From: Saccoglossus kowalevskii
Lineage: Eukaryota > Hemichordata > Enteropneusta > Harrimaniidae
NCBI RefSeq assembly: GCF_000003605.2
Contig: NW_003108087.1
Span: 405,070-450,235, forward strand
DNA: 45,166 nt
Direction: 5' to 3'
Shown here: piece after piece, positions 1-11,753 of the stretch
Layout of the letters: every line of letters starts with the position of its first letter
Position numbering within the stretch: the stretch's first letter is position 1
Made by a program: the position numbers and the translations under genes
Notes under the pieces: model-generated
What the model was told of the DNA's origin: nothing
The model's database searches: none
The model's input: only the letters and a program-made list of their open reading frames with translations

Positions 1-2260
1 TAAAAGTTTCAAGTGACGAGATGAATATGAATCCAGCTGAACTTAGTACCATATGTTTACATGGATGTGTATGTTTTAAAACGTGCTATGCACTTGTCTA
101 CCCATTACATTTTCTACGATGGGCTGAGGCCCTGTACAGAAATAAAATTACATAATACAAAATTGACTAATACTAAAATGAATAATTGTAGACAGATTTC
201 GACATGAAACTGTGTCACTTTTATGTGCGCTAACATCTGCGAAGAGCGAAAAAACTAGCATTCTACCTTAAAATGCGTAGACAATGATGCTAAGATACGT
301 ACAGTCTTGTCTTTTTTGTGTACACCATTTTGCTGTAGTGGATCTAGGGTGTGGGTGTGTTTGTCTGTGGGTGGGGAATGGCTCAGGACCCCTTATCGAA
401 AATGGTAAAATAGTTCAAAGATTGTATGTTGAAATAACTTACCAACGTAACACAAAGTAAACCAATTGAATTTAAAAACGAGAATATAAAAATGTCTGTA
501 TCAGAGCTCAGAGACACTTTTTGAATAGTATAAAGTTCACACGTTTCACATCAAATATATTATATTATTGTTGTTTTCGAACCCCCTATTCAAAAGTGCT
601 GGCTACGGGCCTGATGCACGAACCAAAGGCCTTCAGTTCTCATTTGTACAGACTGCTTCCGGTTGCAAATACTGGTTGTGGCTGTGCTTCTGAATCCATC
701 TCCACTTGCCAATAACCAGATGCTATATACAGAGTCAAAAAACGGAGTGTGCAAGACGACAAACAAAGTGAAGATATACCACATCTTTTTATTTATCACA
801 TCAATATCCAGCTAGTGACTGATCAACTGATTAGGCCACACCGTTGTTGTTTGTCGAGAAGCAAAATCTAAGTGGTCGACAAGGTTCTTAAATCCAACAT
901 CGTGTACTCGCTAAAGTACAGTTCAGCCATAATTATAATAGTTATAATAGAAAGATTGCACAAAATCTATTGATAAATTCCTGTGAAGCAAGACAACATT
1001 TTTTACCATTTGCTGCACTCAAGAGGGTTGTTACTAGTACAGGAAAAAATTTCAGCAAAATCTGGTGCTATCTTCAAAAACATGTTCGGGAAGCTGTTAA
1101 AAAAATCAAAACATGGGCCATTATGTAGATTACATTTCACCCCACCCTGAATCTTGCTCTTCAATTCTACTAGAGACAACCCAAGACATGTTCATCGAGG
1201 TCCAATGAGCAAGCCTCATTTTAGGCCCTCGAAATGCTTCTTTTAACATAACATCATCCACTTTGTAGGGCACAGGGTTATTTCTTCAGAATTATAGAAT
1301 TAAGATAGCAGCAAATAAAGGTTCGGATACAGTATTAGAGTTTTGATATTTATATCGTGTTTGGTAGAATAAGATAATTGTTTATTTTAATTATTCTAAA
1401 AACATACAATGTTTTCTTACATGGGGAGTAGTTGACAGATCTTTATTTTATTCAGGTATGTCATTTGTTGGATCTATGTGTTCAGCAATGTGTAAGTATA
1501 TAATAGAAATATATTGCATTTATTTCCAGCACATTACATACTGTTTGAGGATATACCCGAAGCAGACGCAGTCAGTCAGTCTCTGTTGGTGAAGGGTCAT
1601 TATACAACAGTCACAGTCAGTTGTTGATAGAAAGCCAGACAATCATAGTAATCGAGAATCAATTGCAGCCGAATAGTTAGACAGACACTGGGAGAAATGT
1701 TGGTATTCTACAAGTGTAGATTAGACAGCGGTCACAACCAGGACAGGTACAGTTTCATCGTGTTATTCGATTATCCTGAAGAAGCCTGGTCTATTGTCCA
1801 ATAACAAACAAACTAGTTACCACCAAAGGTAAATAGGAGTACTTTCATACTGAGTGACCAACTTTTTTATATAAGAATAACTTTATCTGAAATATGTCCA
1901 AGGTGTTTCGAAAAGTAATTAAGGCAGACTAAAAACACAATAGAGTATTTCGAAAAGATGTCTACAATAGATATGTGTCGTTATGTCTGCCAGAAAGAAA
2001 ACGCGAAAGGGACTTTATCTACAACCACTATTTATGCAGTTTTATCAAAAGTGTGGTATAGCAAGCCAAGTGATTAGTCGAAGTAATCTGAAAAGACCAA
2101 TAACAAAATAACTCTAAAATTTTTGTCCAGACATGATTGTGCGTTATTAAACGAGAAAACGGCGATCCATGTTGTGATTAACCAATCACGATCGCAGCTC
2201 GTGCGTTCAATTACCCTCAATTGTTTGGAGCCACATTTTCAGCAGTGATGTAAAATTAAT
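1..2260. other. No assured gene; AT-rich non-coding sequence
   Basis: Apart from the weak exon candidate near 1530-1627 I see nothing assignable. Open frames at 521-715 (+) and 590-799 (-) overlap on opposite strands and look random. An AATAAA is at about 1313 but has no gene to belong to. Confidence 0.5.
1530..1627 (+). other. Weak candidate terminal coding exon of an unknown upstream gene
   Basis: After a good acceptor (gcatttatttccag, ending 1529) a frame reads 31 residues to TGA (1625-1627), starting HYILFEDIPEADAVSQSLLV. It has balanced, protein-like composition. A short upstream piece (1456-1491) with acceptor ttattttattcag and donor GTAAGT keeps the same frame across the junction. That would need a 38-nt intron, shorter than animals usually use. 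I do not recognise the peptide. It may be coincidence, or the end of a gene that starts left of the window. Confidence 0.15.
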
Positions 2261-2739
2261 CATAATCATTGTGCAAATCAGTGCAACTGGGCTCTGTTTG
2301 GTTGATTGAATTAATGCTTGTGCGCCCTCCAGCGCTCTTTGGAGAAGAGGAGAGACACTTGTTTTTTTGCGCATCCTGGAGTGCTAAGGACGCCATCACC
2401 GATAAAGCGTATTGTTTTTACTTTATACACACAGATCACAGTTTAGAGTAAATCTGTTGTCCCCGGGGTTTCATATCTAATTCAAAAAAGCTGTACAATG
2501 GGGCGTGGACTTTGTAATTACGCAGAGATAAGGCCCTGCTTTTATGGTCAAGTAGAATTTTGCCTTTTTTTGTGTGAAATGTCGTGTGTTTATCCTATAT
2601 GTGTAACAAAAAAGATCATGTTGCTGTCAATTTTAGTCAAATTGCAGAATATACTCTTGCCAAAGTTACCAAAGAACTCGCAAATACGTTTTGGTCTCTA
2701 TTATTGGAAGGCTTTAAAAAACAAAAAACAAAAAAGTAG

Positions 2740-3280
2740 ATAATCCGCCATTTTGTGGCGTCTGTCAGGCCCAAAACAAAAGAATGTCTACGTAATCCAA
2801 TTGAATGTGGAACAGTATTAAAATAAAAGACAAGTTATTAGTTTTATTCATTCATTTTTGGCGATCACTGCCCTCTGGCGGCAGAACCTCGTGTTGTGTC
2901 GAGATATGACATGGCGGGTCGGTTGAGACCCGGTTATCACGTGACCAATCAGCTGTAATACATTGCATGCGATCTTGTTACCAACGATGCGTTAACCCGT
3001 TCAACGACAAAGTTAACTTGTTATTACTTTTCACACACAAAAACCAACATAATAATTAAAGAAGTTATAACAATTTCGCCAAAAATGTGAAAAAGGTTGC
3101 TACAAGGGATAGGCTGCGTTGCGAAATGTTACTCTACAATCGTAATTCAGAAGATGTCCCAAAAATGTCTTGAGTAGTCTTGAGTGAATACAACAATAAA
3201 CATTATGATTAAAGACCATGGCATTCAGTTCAGTTCAGCGACAGTGATACAAATTTCCGGATTTGTTGCCTTGGCAACTG
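2740..3280. promoter_or_regulatory. Cluster of promoter-like motifs without a recognised gene
   Basis: Within about 540 nt there is a YY1-like CCGCCATTTTG (2745-2755), a CTCF-like TGCCCTCTGGCGG (2869-2881), an E-box CACGTG closely followed by CCAAT and CAGCTG (about 2938-2955), and an X-box-like GTTGCCTTGGCAAC (3265-3278). Such a mix is typical of animal promoters or enhancers. No coding exon follows on either strand, so the assignment is tentative. Confidence 0.2.
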
Positions 3281-3856
3281 ATTTTATTATTTTTCATGAT
3301 GATCACAATAACCAGTGGGAGATACGGTAGTTTGCATGCAATACGTAGTGGGAATTCAACAATGATATAACATATTATTCATAGTTATATAACATGTTTG
3401 ATATTGTCACTTTCTATGAACTACGTGACTGCGTGTATGCGTTCGCTGCTGCTAACAAAGCAGCTGAGTATGCGCGTGTACTCACGTGTTCATAACATAC
3501 CTGACAAATCAGTAATGTTGGTATGTATTTGTATAATACAGAAAACAACATTTTATATAGCGTTTGTCACGATTACGAGATCTTAGTAAAAATGTAAACG
3601 TGGAACATAGAACATAGAAATAGATCATACGCAGTTTCTCAACGCCTTCAGTGACTGTGGACTCCAATTAGGAAAACGTGCGTAGAAGATAAAGACATTC
3701 TCAACGCCAAATGCGTTAGCTTACTGTGACTATTTCATCGATTTGTTGAGAAATCATCATTTCAATACCGCAGTAGTTACAAATACGTACGTCACTATTT
3801 TATTTTTTGTTTGCTCATTTGTTTGTTCGATTCAAAGGTATTCATGAATCATTAAT

Positions 3857-3916
3857 CACGTGACGTAATGCTTATGACGTCATTCAAAACAACCTCGGTA
3901 TAGGATGACGTCAGCT
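3857..3916. promoter_or_regulatory. CRE-like cluster (three TGACGT, two full palindromes)
   Basis: TGACGTAA directly follows CACGTG at 3858-3868, and full CRE palindromes TGACGTCA lie at 3875-3882 and 3906-3913. These are binding sites of the CREB/ATF bZIP type. There is no gene nearby to attach them to. Confidence 0.3.
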
Positions 3917-4079
3917 TCGTTATTAAATGTCACGGTAGGTGAGGTAATTATGATTATATTTCAAGAATGACATTATAGCTTGTTTGATTTGGACAATGAA
4001 GTAGTGATATTGTTACATAATAACTAGTATCTTACGATCTTGATAACTCCGTTTCTAGAATTCCGCCCTCTAGCGACAA

Positions 4080-7000
4080 AGTGCTTCCGTGATTGGTGAA
4101 AGGATCTGCAGTCGCCCGTCAAGAAATAATAATAATATTGATTTATACTTATATATGGTTCAACGTTGGAACCCAGTGAATATTCGCTGTTTGGAGAAGA
4201 GTTCAAATAAAGTCCTAGTTTGCACAATGTAAGACGGGTGGTCGTTACATGTAATTTGCTTATCATGCCAGTAGCTACTAGTCTATGTTAGAAGAGTTCG
4301 CTGTATGTACAGTGTTAATGCTAGTTTGTAGACAGTTGTCACTTTAGATATAGTTCAACAGCCTAGCGCGAATTGAACTCTGATATTGATGTTTGTTAGA
4401 TAGCTGCTTTTAGTTTATCATCATCGTACTCAGGGATTGTTCGTCACAATAACTAATTTTGATTATTATCTCATGTCTATATGATACGACAACTCGCACA
4501 TCTCGTACAGTAACTAAGTTCATTGGAATTCGGAATACTAGATATCCCCGTATTAAATTACAGCGAACACGGTGGGTTACAGTGGGTTACAGAAGTCGAG
4601 ATACTCGTTCTAGCCAAGTGCTCGTGTATTTATTTCCAAATATGACACACCGCAATCTGGCATTCAAGTGACTGGTGAATTGAATATCTACTGATCAGGC
4701 AGCGATATGCGTGTCCGTGGCGTGGTTGGACAGGCGGGTACAGAATATGTTACACCGTTCCACACTAATTAATTGTTATATCAGTTCCGATTCCATGGTA
4801 ATATAATCTGGTTCATTATAAGTGTTGTATTTTTTATTGTGTTTTTATTGTGTTATATATTTTACAGTGAAGTATTATGCTTTGGGCATTGACGCCGGAT
4901 ATATACATATATACGTAAAATACAAATTCCAAACTTATATATTTTGTCAAAGCTGTTAAAGTTAAAATATTGTAGTATACACTCACAGTATCTGTTTGAC
5001 CAAGTTGTTATATATGCAAGTAGATTGTTGTATTTCTATTTATATGTTAACTAATAATAGTGCTAACGTATGTTTGTTTATGTATCTGTGTAGATATGGG
5101 GGTAATATGCCATACATTCGATGCGATTAGTTCTATGAACTGATTTTTACAGTTGAATTTGGGGTATGATAACAGAGACTGACTCCTCAACTAAAATTTA
5201 AAAGCAAATCTGATATACACTTGGGTTAGATGTAGATAGTATAACAGTTTGTCGTATGACACATTTGTAATAGAACTGGTTCCTAATCCATGGGATACAA
5301 ATGTGTGGTAGTGGATTGACACTGTCGACATATTTACTACTCTTTCACGTAGTTCAATGTATACGCAGTGTGTGCAGTTAAAGATATTAGTGCTTTCCTT
5401 ATTTACAATGTTATCCTAGCAACATATTACTCAGATCTATAATCATTTGTTTTTAAAGTTGGCTGATACAAGTGGCATCATGGGATATATGGTATTGTTC
5501 ACTGACCCAAAGTGGACAGCACAGCCCAAAAGGCCACGAGTTTTAACTAGCTCTATGGAAAAATGACGTTTTTTATCACATGACCAACTTCGAGCGCCAA
5601 CAAAAGACAGAGAAATCCCATTTTTACGCTTGCGGATGGACGTACATTGGCAGTTACGATTCTTCATATTTATGAATAATCGGTAGAAATATTACCCATC
5701 TATTGATATCTTCTTTTGAAATTATTTTTTACAAGCTAGTGTCATTGCATCATACGAGTAATTGCTGTTAACCAGTATGACATTCTCGCATCGCAGCAAT
5801 AAAAACTGTGCCTAAGTGCGATCTGTTTTCCTCCGCATACTGATTCAAACACGCATAAAATGATGACGTTTAACGTGAATATTGTGACGTTTATCGTATC
5901 ATATCATATCAGCTCAGTGATATTTGATGAATTCTACCATACACCATGTTGTGTGTAGAGTTCAATGTCTGATGATATGTTGGAATCAATACGGCTTTAT
6001 TAAATAGCTAATTTATATGCTGTTTATCAGTTAATTCGAATATTGTAAAATAAGGAATGTGCAATTTTTTTTTTATTTGAGAGTGAAATATGGCTGTTAA
6101 AGCCAAGGTAACGCGGTGAGAAAGGTGACGTATTTCCATGATTGCGCGCAAAACGTAAATGCGAACAAAGCGCTCGGAATCTGGTTTCATTCATTGAACT
6201 CCCATTTATATATGTCTATGAGGCACGGAATTCAAAACAATGTTCCTTTTCATAGAGTTATTAATCACATTTATTGAAGTATGCGAATTGGATCGATGTG
6301 CAAACTAAAAATAAAACTTCTGTGAGTCGAATCACCTTAATTAGTGCTGCGCGAAAAATGGCATTTGTAGCGTGGCAACAGCTTTACAAATTATAGATTC
6401 GAAACGAATGCGACCTTTGAAATTAATAAAGGAAATGAACAACCCAATTATTAAAAATTACGCAGATCATTGGAAAATATCATTTCTTAATAATGTTTCT
6501 TCGCTGTTCGCTTTGTTTGTAATACCAATAACGTATGTATCGATTTTATTTCCTATTGTTTAGTTTTTGTTGTAGCTGAACACGCTATTCATCGAGAATG
6601 TAGATCGTGAAATGTCTTACGATTGTATTTATGTAAATATTTAAGAAATTGCATTGTAATTGCATGGGGTGTTGTTAAAAGGGCATGTAAGGAACATGAA
6701 CTACGACGAGAGACAAGTCAACGCGCGTTTGAGCGAAGCGTAATAATGACTGCGAAGGGACTGTTTCTATAATGTTCAAACCCGGAAATGCATTCCATGT
6801 AAAGAGACATGTGCTATAGTTATGAGACTAATTCCACGAGTGCAGGCCAAGTGTTGTCCCTGATACAACAGCGAAAGAATTGTTCGCCCTAACCTCCCTT
6901 GCCTGCAGGCTAGTGGACCTGGGATTCGATGTATATTGCGGAAAGCTCATACGCGTGATTGAATCATGGTTGAGAATTTAAGAAATTTGAAACATTTTAA

Positions 7001-8000
7001 ACAAATAATATGGCGTGAAAAAGATGTAAAGCCGGAGATTGGTATAAATAGATAAGTATACCTCACGCGGAAAAAAAAAGTCTAATGTAAATGTCGATTA
7101 CCTCTATATTTGACGTTTATTTGTGCTGCTATTACGATACCACGCTGTACACATTATCAGATTTCAAAATATACGAAGTTCAGATGCAATCAAAATGTCA
7201 AATCGTCACGTATCTATTGATATACCCGACCAATTAACAGCGAAAAAGGTGACAAACTACGTACCGAGGGTTTCGTATTTCGTTAGTAAGTATGACCCGA
7301 TCTTTCTGATTTGTACACAGCGAATATTTATATGACTTTCTTCAAACACACTATGCCCCTTTTATGAATTCAAATCGAATTTAGGACTCATTTAATTTCC
7401 GCAAGGAGGAACCAGGCATCCGGCCAGCGTCGGGGAAGGAGCGAATGCCTTAATTTACATATAAATTACCCCCATAACGACTATTAGATAATTTTCATAA
7501 AATACTGCGTTGCTCTTAAAGATCTTTCCAGATCGACAGCGAACGTGCGCTTCACTCGATCGTTGTCGACAAAACATCGCAGCGGGAAACCATAGTTGTC
7601 AATTTCGAAGGATTGAAAATAATGCGACCACCCAGGGTGAAGCTAGGCTCGGCCACGCCAAGTTTGCAATTTTCACTTTCAGACCACCTTACAACGCTTG
7701 TGGAGACCATATCTATCCATCTCACTTGTTGATTTCGGTTAATATCCGCACCATGTCGATTACAAAATTGAATTGATAATTATCGGACCCATTTGTCAAT
7801 TTCCATGTGTTCGTTTCTTCGCGACACGTCCCCTATTAAAACATCACAGATAAGGTAGTGATTACGCCACATAATGCGCCCACCATAAATTCCAATGTAA
7901 TGGATATCGATGCGAAGGACCACATACTTTTTTGAACGCCGAAACAGGGCACAATGATATTCCCGCGTTTAAAGCAACTGTCTCATGGTAACGACCGGTG
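4080..8000. other. No assured gene; intergenic AT-rich sequence
   Basis: Only open frames below 90 codons are present (for example 7510-7776), with no recognisable motif. I found no RNA gene and no large repeat. Confidence 0.5.
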
Positions 8001-8397
8001 TTAGGGTGCGTAATTTAATGACCGCGTCGTACCTGGCTCAGAGCTACGGCAGCACGCCGTATACAGTGTGGTCTAAGCCAGTTATCAACCGATGTAGTGT
8101 GAACACATAATGCACACCCTTATAAGGTAGATTTTTGTAGGGGTGGATTTTGCAAAAAAAAATATATTTTTGTTAACACAACAATTATCACCCTCAAACA
8201 AATGTACCCCAAGTTATAAAGTGACAGAAACACACAAAATGCACAGTTTTTAGCACCCCCCCCAGAATTCCTAATGGTGAAACCCTAACAGTGCCAGTGT
8301 ATACATATGTTACGATCAGCTACTGATATATATTATGACGCAGTGTGAACTGAACCCATAATAAAAAGCACAGCGTCCGTCCTGTTCGATATGGGTT

Positions 8398-8480
8398 CCG
8401 TGCGACGTATACAACGCGTGTAAAATTAGTTGTTTACATGTAATTTGAACACGTTCCACGGCGATTGTGGCGCTTTACTT
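8398..8480. repeat. Fragment related to the element at 39729-39822
   Basis: It shares the exact 13-mer ATACAACGCGTGT (8409-8421 and 39774-39786) and, nearby, GTTCGATATG against GTTCGACATG, TGCGAC, a TTTACA motif, and a GAACRCG motif in the same order. The right part reads ggcgcttt, the reverse complement of aaagcgcc at the left end of the other copy. A degraded dispersed repeat is the simplest reading. Confidence 0.35.
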
Positions 8481-8743
8481 GATCAAATAGTAATAATAAT
8501 TTATTAAGAGCTACGATCCCCAAATAATCTCTTAATAGCCTAATTTTTAATTAATTTGAAATGTGTCGCTTATTCCGTGTGTTGAAATTGGCGAAACAAG
8601 AAATGCATACTGAACCCGTTCCTATGAATATTCTGTTTAGAATCGCAAAATTGCATGTGGCGATCATTTACGAATCAGAATCCGTCCGAGTATGAAAAGC
8701 CTAGACTTGAAACAAGAGTTCAAGACATGGCACATAACATATA

Positions 8744-9052
8744 TCCGTGAATTACAGATCCAGAGACCATTCCGCGTGGTCAATGTGTTGTCAATTGTTC
8801 AATTTGTGTAGGTACACGAGGACAATCCCCAATTGTAGTTAAGGTACAATGTAAGTACGACCAATTTATCATAATTTCGATGTGGCTCTGATGATTCTAA
8901 ATCTGACCATACAAGCTAGAGGTAAAATTGCAATTGCGGTTTTTGTTTCCGTGTGGTTGTTTTGCTCATACAATATTCTGATTCAAATCCGTGAATTACA
9001 GTTCCAGAGGCCATTCCGTGTGATAATGTGTTGTAAATTGTTCAATTTGTGT
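8744..9052. repeat. Diverged direct duplication (about 65 bp, 244 bp apart)
   Basis: Segments 8744-8809 and 8988-9052 both start TCCGTGAATTACAG and end TTCAATTTGTGT, with CCATTCCG and AATGTGTTG in between. Differences are a few substitutions and small indels. This may be a tandem segmental duplication or two copies of a repeat. The plus-strand open frame at 8882-9133 crosses the second copy and is not supported as a gene. Confidence 0.6.
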
Positions 9053-9139
9053 CATATGCTGTGTCATAAAAATAAACTTGTGTACTTTTTTTCTATATTT
9101 TCAATATATTTGATCACGACCTGTGATCAGTGAAAATTA

Positions 9140-11240
9140 TGTACATTTTGTTCAAAATTGGTAAAGAAATTACAGAAGAATACAAAATAATGTGCGTCAT
9201 GTTGAACTAAAATGTTGGCAGTTTAAAATGTGGTTAAAATAAGTAATAAGATTTAATTTTCAAAAATGGTCTCAGCATTAGTCTAAAGTATTCGGACTTT
9301 CTTGTTCATTTTAAATCTTTTTTTTCTTATTTGTTGAGATATTTCCCAAATAATATGCAAAATTTGGCATGTTGTGTAGTTTAAGTCGCAGACAATGTGA
9401 ACAACTTTTCGTCGTTTAAAACCTATTATAAATTATATATATTAGATATTTATTTAAATTACGTACAGTGAGCCTGAGGATCACGGAAATAGTTCACTGG
9501 AACTAGTCTAGTCCATGACCCTGATTTTGACATTAACTAAATTTTAAAATACTGAGATAAGTATGTTTCCCAGGAAACAACGGTAAAATAAGACCGACAA
9601 AACTTTGTACAACATATTTGTTATTCGGTTATCTTTATTTTTAAGAAATCAAATTCCACTTATAAAAAATAAATACATATTCATTCTTTACTTAAGTAGT
9701 TTTCTATTATAAAAAAAATGTTCTAAAAGTGAACAAGGAAATTATGTTTTGGGGAAAGATCTGAAAAATATGCAAATAACCCCAAATAAAATCCTAACTT
9801 GTCAATATGTAAACAAGTATATCAATACATGTGGAGACCGTCAAGTTTTTTCTAAGACGCAATATTTAAATCTTGAAATGTTGAGGTACCGGTGAACAGA
9901 CTGGGAAACCTGGCTATATCCTCTCAATAAAAATGAATAAAATTTGAGCTTTTTAAGTTTTAAACAGTGTGCCTTCTTAAACGGAACATTCTTTTCTTTC
10001 TCGGACCTTAGGCTAATAAACTTAGAAACAGCCAGGGTGCGTTGGTGCTAAAATAGACACACGTGAAACGGGATTTATATACTCTGCCAACTTCGATAAT
10101 AACTCGGTCAACATTTGTAGTCGTCAGTCGATGACAATCAGTGTTGCAAATGTACGAGCTGGGATTAAAACCTGATAAAATTCGTTTAACGTTTCGTGCG
10201 TTTATGATATTAAATTCGACACCCCAACGGCGATATCATAGTAGCGATGGAAATAAGTTATAAAGTCAGAGCCATTGATTTCCAGGGATGATTCACTTCA
10301 CTCACCTGATGCGGATCTGACGAAGACAATACGACTGTAATTGACACACGCTATACCCCATCATTCATTGCAATTCAAAGAGCGTAGCCATAGCAACGGA
10401 TGAAGAATTCGTCCGCGGATAATGTTTCCGAGACCGTTTCAATTACGAAAGGGGTTAACTTTCACATGTCGCGTCTCGAGTCACGTCATTATCAACGATC
10501 ACGACCGCCATTGTGACGCTTACCGTCGCTAAAAAACAACCAATTTCCTATGTGCATTAACACTCTCCGGCTTCACATCATTTAAAACCCTGCGATGGAA
10601 ACTAAACACGTTAGTTCGGGTGAGTTTCATTTCATGAAATGGACATGTGGGCTACAAGCTATAGCTAGATTAACACATGTGATGAAAACAAGCCGTCAAA
10701 TTATCCATTCAAACTTGATTAGTTTTGATTCTCAGTGGACGTTTTTACTCTGCTTAGGTCGAATAAAAAATCCGACGTAACCACACAAGCCACTGGCACT
10801 CGCCGATATCTCAAATGTCAGCGTCGTTTTCTTTCTGTCTTTTTTATTGCCAAATTCTGTGTATATTTGTAATTCAATAAAACATTGAAGGCTAAACCCG
10901 ACCCCACTTTTGTATAAACTATTTCCAATCAGTTTATATCATGAAATGATATAGAGCTAATTAAAACTAAAGCGAATTCGATAGAGGTTGTTCAAAAGAA
11001 AATCTAACCAAGTCGATTTTGGCCCGGGGCGTGTAAGAGTTGGAGTTGAGTTCAATCGAATTAGGGCACTTGACGACGGGCTGAAAACTGATGAAGCACA
11101 GACACTGCGAATAATATCTGCCAATAAAGTGTGTATATACTAGTAGTATATGTTTGGTTTGCAAGGTAATGATCCCACATAACGTAAACATCACGCTTTG
11201 TTTGTAAACACGAAATTTTAATGCGCGCTACACAACGACG
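9140..11240. other. No assured gene; one X-box-like site
   Basis: AT-rich sequence with short open frames only. A full match to the RFX X-box pattern GTHNYYATRRNAAC, GTAGCCATAGCAAC, is at 10384-10397 (+). Nothing else stands out. Confidence 0.45.
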
Positions 11241-11290
11241 CGTGATATTACCGCCAATCTTACGGTATATGCACACGTGACATCAGCACA
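11241..11290 (+). repeat. Isolated degenerate unit of the 35-bp tandem array
   Basis: The sequence reads CTTACGGTATATGCACACGTGACATC after CGTGATATTACCGCCAAT, which corresponds to about one unit of the array at 11754-12826. The SINE-like segment at 11322-11590 separates it from the main array, so the array may once have been continuous here. Confidence 0.55.
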
Positions 11291-11321
11291 CACGACATCT
11301 ATGTCCAGCCGGTAACTGTAC

Positions 11322-11590
11322 TCGGTCACTGGTGGCATAGTGGTTAGTAGACTCATAGTCGGTATACACAAGTTTAAGTCCTACCTTAGGACGAACACCA
11401 AAACAGGTCGCCCTCTGGTGAGTGTGCTATAGAATCAATGGGAAGGTCAATTCCATTGGCCAAGATTCATTCAGTAACGAATGCGACTTTGGGGAAACCT
11501 TGGTCACGGTCCGCGGGTGCTTGTGATGCCAATATAGCGCATTGAATTGCTATTTGATAGAGAGATGGGTGCACAGCCCTGTCATGTAGT
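11322..11590 (+). mobile_element. tRNA-derived SINE-like element
   Basis: A Pol III A-box TGGCATAGTGG lies at 11333-11343 and a degenerate B-box AGTTTAAGTCC at 11371-11381, the spacing of a tRNA head. Next comes a unique body, including the stretch AATGCGACTTTGGGGAAACC, that looks like a SINE central domain. The head is not a functional tRNA: the B-box lacks the usual TTCGA and no clean cloverleaf forms. I see no obvious poly(A) tail or target duplication, so the right end is approximate. Confidence 0.5.
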
Positions 11591-11753
11591 TCCAAACATA
11601 AATATGGCGTCTGTATGCGCTATGTCAGCACTAGCAATTTGCGCATAAAAAAGTCAGGCGAGACAACAAAGACATTCAATCTTCGAAACTGTCGCCTGGC
11701 ACGAAAACATTATTTGAAAAAAACTTGCCACGTGGCCTTTCAGTCAAACTTAT

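Noticed and set aside
11333-11381. A functional tRNA gene
   Set aside because: The B-box is degenerate and the arms do not pair; a SINE head is the better reading.
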